DNA of 64,000 nucleotides from Streptomyces genisteinicus (GTDB lineage: Bacteria; Actinomycetota; Actinomycetes; Streptomycetales; Streptomycetaceae): positions 62,001 through 126,000 of the forward strand of contig NZ_CP060825.1 in NCBI RefSeq assembly GCF_014489615.1, written 5' to 3'. The notes under the pieces are model-generated. The model had not been told where the DNA came from. It made no database searches and saw only the letters and a list, made by a program, of their open reading frames with translations. Below are positions 61,070-64,000 of this stretch, in pieces (the stretch's first letter is position 1; every line of letters starts with the position of its first letter). The position numbers were made by a program, and so were the translations under genes.

Positions 61070-62002
61070 TCAGGTGCGGCGTGCCGCCCACACCGTGCGT
61101 TCGGTGCGCACGCCCACGTCGCCGCGGCCCGGGATGCCGCGCGGGCCGTCGGCGTCGAGCAGCGCGTCGAGGGCGGCCAGGTCGCCGGCCGTGAGGGCGG
61201 TCGCGGCGCCGTCGCGCAGGCGGCGCAGCCCCTGGAGCGCGTAACGGACGACCGTCTCGTCACGGCTCGGGCCGATGTCCACGGCGACGGTGCGTTCACC
61301 CTCGACCGTGAAGCCCGCGGCCGTCAGCAGGGGCCCCCAGTCGGCGCCGCGGTGGGGAAGCTCCCGGGCGTGGTGGCGGTCGAGTGCCGCGTGGCACCGC
61401 TCCTCGAGGCCGGGGGCCTCCGCGGGGGCGTCCGGGGGCAGGAAGCGGGGGAAGCCGGCAAGTTCCACGACGGCGAACAGCCCGCCGGGCGCCAGCAGTT
61501 CGCGGACCCGGGCGAGGGTGCGGCCGGGGTCGGCCAGGTGGTGCAGCGAGGCGGAGGCCCAGACCAGTCCGGGCGTGCCGAGTGCGGGCCACTGCGGCGC
61601 GTCGAGGTCGGCGTGCACGAGGCGCACCCGCTCGGCCGCACCGATCGCGGCCGCCTTCTCCCGCAGCCGCTCCAGATGGGCGGGCGAGGTGTCGACGGCC
61701 GTCACCCGCGCTCCCGGGAAGCGGTCGAGCAGGGCGAGGGTGCCGGCACCCGTGCCGCAGCCGAGGTCGACGATGTGCCGGGGGGCGTCCGTGACGGGCA
61801 GCCAGGCGGTGACGGACGCGGTGTGCTCGGCGAGCACCTCGGCGTCCAGGTCGAGGATCTCCGCCTGGTCGTGCGCGTGCGGCTCGTGCGCGTGCGGCTC
61901 GTGGGTGTGCGGTTCGTGGGTGTGTGCGGTGTGCGCCGTGTCTCCGTGGGGGCCGGTGGGCTCGTGATCCGTGTGCGCGGAGCGGGGGTGTGCGTGGGTC
62001 AT
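61070..62002 (-). CDS. Class I SAM-dependent methyltransferase with His-rich N-terminal repeats
   Basis: 310 residues. Residues 1-47 are histidine-rich, with pentapeptide repeats HEPHT/HEPHA that could bind nickel, zinc or cobalt. The methyltransferase domain follows: motif I VDLGCGTGAGTLAL near residue 80, acidic end of strand 2 VTAVDTSPAHL, VRLVHADLDAP and LVWASASLHHLADPGRTLARVRELLAPGG. Substrate unknown. The start is set by the repeat tail; an internal start that drops the tail is not evident. Converges on the ABC ATPase gene. Confidence 0.85.
   Translation of the reverse strand: MTHAHPRSAHTDHEPTGPHGDTAHTAHTHEPHTHEPHAHEPHAHDQAEILDLDAEVLAEHTASVTAWLPVTDAPRHIVDLGCGTGAGTLALLDRFPGARVTAVDTSPAHLERLREKAAAIGAAERVRLVHADLDAPQWPALGTPGLVWASASLHHLADPGRTLARVRELLAPGGLFAVVELAGFPRFLPPDAPAEAPGLEERCHAALDRHHARELPHRGADWGPLLTAAGFTVEGERTVAVDIGPSRDETVVRYALQGLRRLRDGAATALTAGDLAALDALLDADGPRGIPGRGDVGVRTERTVWAARRT
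61871..61930 (-). repeat. 15-bp tandem repeats coding histidine-rich pentapeptides
   Basis: Units start at 61871, 61886, 61901 and 61916; the first two are identical. The minus strand encodes EPHAH/EPHTH units in the methyltransferase N-terminus. A multiple-of-three period keeps the frame if copies change. Confidence 0.9.
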
Positions 62003-62110
62003 GCGCTCACGCTAGGCGGGCGGGTGCCCCGGGCGCGGCGGGTGCGGCGGGATGCGCAAGGCATCGGGCCCGGACGAGGCGTCCGGCGCAAGAAGGTCAC
62101 GCCAGGCAGG

Positions 62111-62692
62111 TCACGCCTCGGCGCTCTTCGTCCGGCCGGGCCGGTGCCCGCGGCGTGCGTCCCGGTCGAAGATGCCGAGGATCTCGCAGGGCCCGCCCTC
62201 GGCGCCGATCGCGTGCGGCAGCATGGTCGGGAACTCCGCCGCCTGGTGGGTCTCGATCCGCAGCCGGCGGTCGCCGAGCAGCAGGACCGCCGTCCCGGAG
62301 AGCACCACCAGCCACTCGCGCCCCGGGTGGGCGCGCATGCGGGACGCGTTGCCCGGGGGCGGTTCGGTCATGCGCTGGCGCACCACGGTCATGCCCGGTT
62401 CGGCCTTGATGGGCCAGCGCATCAGCCCGTGGGCCGCGTCGACGGCCGGGCTGGTGACGATGTCGTCGGTGGCGGTCTCGACGAGCTGGTCGAGCGAGGT
62501 GTCCAGGGCCCGGGCCAGGGTGACGAGCTGGTCCAGGGCCAGGCGGCGCCGCCCGTTCTCGATGCGGCTGAGCGTGGACTGGCTGATCCGGGCCCGCACG
62601 GCCAGCTCCTCCAGCGACCAGCCCTGGGCCACGCGCAGTGCGCGGATCCGTTGGCGTACCAGGGTGTCCAGCTCGTCGCTGCCTTGCGTCAT
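62111..62692 (-). CDS. XRE-family regulator with C-terminal cupin domain
   Basis: 193 residues. Helix-turn-helix at about 10-65 (VRQRIRALRVAQGWSLEELAVRARISQSTLSRIENGRRRLALDQLVTLARAL). Cupin barrel at about 105-180 with AHPGREWLVVLSGTAVLLLGDRRLRIETHQAAEFPTMLPHAIG. This sensor layout is common in regulators that answer to a small metabolite. TATGAT (62705-62700, minus) is seven bases before the ATG at 62692, so the transcript is probably leaderless and the ATG at 62704 is less likely. It lies between the methyltransferase and carotenoid genes, same strand as both. Confidence 0.88.
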   Translation of the reverse strand: MTQGSDELDTLVRQRIRALRVAQGWSLEELAVRARISQSTLSRIENGRRRLALDQLVTLARALDTSLDQLVETATDDIVTSPAVDAAHGLMRWPIKAEPGMTVVRQRMTEPPPGNASRMRAHPGREWLVVLSGTAVLLLGDRRLRIETHQAAEFPTMLPHAIGAEGGPCEILGIFDRDARRGHRPGRTKSAEA

Positions 62693-62809
62693 GGGCAACA
62701 TCATATGCCGTTTCGGGAAGGCGTTCCCCGGTTCCGGTGCCGGACGGGTGCGGCCTCCCCCGGCGCGGCGCCGCCCGGGACCGGTCCGCCGGGCGTCCCC
62801 GGCGGACCG

Positions 62810-63541
62810 TCAGGGAGACGGGGCGGCGGGCGGTGCCGGGGCGTTGCGGGCGACGAAGGTGTGCACGACGCCGGTCTGCCAGCCGGCGACCGGGACCGCG
62901 CGCGCGTCGAGGAAGCCCGCTCGGGCCAGGCGGCGGGTGAAGGCGGGGGCGGTGTCGAAGTCGAGGACGCTGCGCCACAGATGGCGGTGGAGCGCCCGGT
63001 CGCCGCCGAGGGTGCCCGCGGGGACGATCACCCCGCGGCAGACCGCCGTCCACACGGCCCGGTGGACCGCCGAACCGCTGAGGCTGTACTCGTGGACGGC
63101 GAGCCGCCCGCCGGGACGGAGCAGGGCGCGGACCGTCGCGAGGACGCGGTCCGGGTCGCTGACGTTGCGGAACAGGTAGGCGGCGAAGACCGCGTCGAAC
63201 GGTCCGGCGGTGCCGGGCGTCAGCTCCTCCGCCGGCAGGTGGCGGAAGTCCACGCTCCGGGGCCACGGTTTGCGCAGTGCCTGCCGGAGCATGCCGGCGG
63301 AGGCGTCCACGCCCGTGATCCGGGCGCGGGGCGCCGCCCGCAGCAGTGCCGCGGTGGACGCTCCCGTGCCGCACCCCAGGTCCAGGATGTGCAGCCCGGC
63401 CCCCTGGTCGGGCAGCCGCAGCCGGCGTGCGGAGCGCAGCAGGTCCGCGCGGTGGCCGGGGTTGAGGGCGGTGAGCCGGTCGTATCCGGGTGCGGCGTGG
63501 TCGAAGGCACCGGCCAGCTCACGGTCGTGCAGCAGCGTCAT
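62810..63541 (-). CDS. crtT: Carotenoid-cluster SAM methyltransferase (CrtT-like)
   Basis: 243 residues. UbiE/Coq5-like start FDHAAPGYDRLTALNPGHRADLLRSARRL, motif I ILDLGCGTGASTAALLRA near residue 53, FDAVFAAYLFRNVSDPDRVLATVRALLRPGGRLAVHEYSLSG. The assignment comes mainly from its place right after crtY with a 23-base overlap, as in Streptomyces isorenieratene clusters. The actual step done by CrtT is not settled. crtU (beta-carotene desaturase/methyltransferase), which often follows, is absent here. Confidence 0.75.
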   Translation of the reverse strand: MTLLHDRELAGAFDHAAPGYDRLTALNPGHRADLLRSARRLRLPDQGAGLHILDLGCGTGASTAALLRAAPRARITGVDASAGMLRQALRKPWPRSVDFRHLPAEELTPGTAGPFDAVFAAYLFRNVSDPDRVLATVRALLRPGGRLAVHEYSLSGSAVHRAVWTAVCRGVIVPAGTLGGDRALHRHLWRSVLDFDTAPAFTRRLARAGFLDARAVPVAGWQTGVVHTFVARNAPAPPAAPSP

Positions 63542-64000
63542 CTGCGTTCTTCTCCGGATCGGTGGGGGCAGTGGGGGCGGTGGCCGCGGGGCGTGCCCGG
63601 CGGGGCAGGAACGGGAGTTCGGCGACGGTGCGGAGCATGGGCAGCACGGGTCCGCGCAGGCCGATGCCCCATTCCTCCCGGACCGAGGTGCCGCCGTCGA
63701 GGAAGCGCAGGAGGCGTTCGGCGGGCGTGGTGCGGAACAGCCGGGTGAAGTAGGCGGGGCCGTCGATCCGCCCGGTGTCCAGTGCCCGCAGCAGCACGGC
63801 GTCCATGGCGAGGGCGCGCCGCCCGTGGGGAGCCGGGACGACCGTGTGTCCGTCGCGCAGGCCGTCGGCGATGGCCCGGGTCTGGCGCCGCACGGCGGCG
63901 AAGGTGTAGCCGGTGGACGGCCTGGTGGCCCCGCCGGCGGTGCCGATCCGGAACACGCCGGGCCCGATCCGGCGTGGGAAGCGGGCGTCCGTCATCGGGA
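63519..64000 (-). CDS. crtY: Lycopene beta-cyclase, C-terminal part, cut by window edge
   Basis: The frame enters from beyond base 64000 and ends at 63519. It shows PMTDARFPRRIGPGVFRIGTAGG, then TRPSTGYTFAAVRRQ, the conserved C-terminal region of bacterial CrtY-type cyclases, followed by AMDAVLLRALDTG and FTRLFRTTPAERLLRFLDG. It converts lycopene to beta-carotene. The ATG at 63995 is internal. Its stop overlaps the start of crtT. Confidence 0.88.
   Translation of the reverse strand, partial: PMTDARFPRRIGPGVFRIGTAGGATRPSTGYTFAAVRRQTRAIADGLRDGHTVVPAPHGRRALAMDAVLLRALDTGRIDGPAYFTRLFRTTPAERLLRFLDGGTSVREEWGIGLRGPVLPMLRTVAELPFLPRRARPAATAPTAPTDPEKNADDAAARP

Noticed and set aside
61352..63748. 798-codon plus-strand frame opposite methyltransferase, XRE-cupin and crt genes
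   Set aside because: Antisense shadow of four well-supported minus-strand genes.

Overview
The window looks like chromosomal DNA of a Streptomyces or close relative. GC is very high, third codon positions are almost all G or C, GTG and TTG starts are common, and many families are typical of the genus (SARP regulator, ECF41 and SigE-family sigma factors, GbsR/MarR plus DUF4097 pair, GlsB membrane protein, GH19 chitinase, AA10 monooxygenase, carotenoid genes). No rRNA, tRNA, insertion sequence, integrase or CRISPR array was seen, so it reads as a regulator-rich accessory arm rather than a mobile island.

Layout. 1-9.4 kb: FAD oxidoreductase with an ECF41 sigma factor, a DHFR-like protein, a PH-like membrane protein divergent from a large SARP, a Tol-annotated small protein and an orphan modA. 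9.6-14.7 kb: zinc-ribbon miniprotein, CASTOR/POLLUX-like channel, LysE exporter and EF-hand protein. 13.8-16.2 kb: divergent dgdR/dgdA pair for 2,2-dialkylglycine breakdown. 16.3-27.2 kb: divergent regulator-target pairs (MerR with a double hydrolase, GbsR with DUF4097, ArsR with VOC, TioE-type MerR with an erythromycin-esterase homologue), most with a visible operator. 26.6-31.8 kb: TetR, SDR, Baeyer-Villiger monooxygenase, lactonase-like lipoprotein and TetR, possibly an alcohol-ketone-lactone route. 31.9-32.9 kb: a lone Mrr/EVE-type restriction endonuclease of lower GC. 34.1-36.4 kb: HxlR, then chitinase and lytic monooxygenase behind a DasR-like site. 37-43.4 kb: GvpU-like protein, HEAT-repeat protein, sigma factor with a membrane beta-propeller partner, PAP2 phosphatase and DUF4230 protein.

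43.6-51.8 kb is the most interesting stretch. A 66-residue precursor-like peptide with eight cysteines is followed by a 40-bp perfect palindrome. A tight operon then encodes a MauE-like redox membrane protein, a membrane-anchored CxxC thioredoxin-like protein, an ABC exporter and an S26 signal peptidase. A two-component system and an ABC-2 transporter lie beside it. No lanthionine, YcaO or radical-SAM enzyme is present, so the natural reading is a secreted disulfide-rich peptide (bacteriocin-like) with its own oxidative folding, export and leader-removal machinery.

51.9-64 kb: EamA/MarR, GNAT, LLM oxidoreductase/MFS/TetR, a second two-component system with an FtsX/LolD-type ABC pair, a His-repeat methyltransferase, an XRE-cupin regulator, and the end of a carotenoid cluster (crtT and partial crtY).

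Two patterns run across the window. Many genes have a TANNNT hexamer 6-7 bases before the start codon (leaderless-type promoters), often with a palindromic operator inside the core promoter. Short tandem arrays with periods of 8, 15, 20 and 27 bp recur, several sitting right at gene ends.
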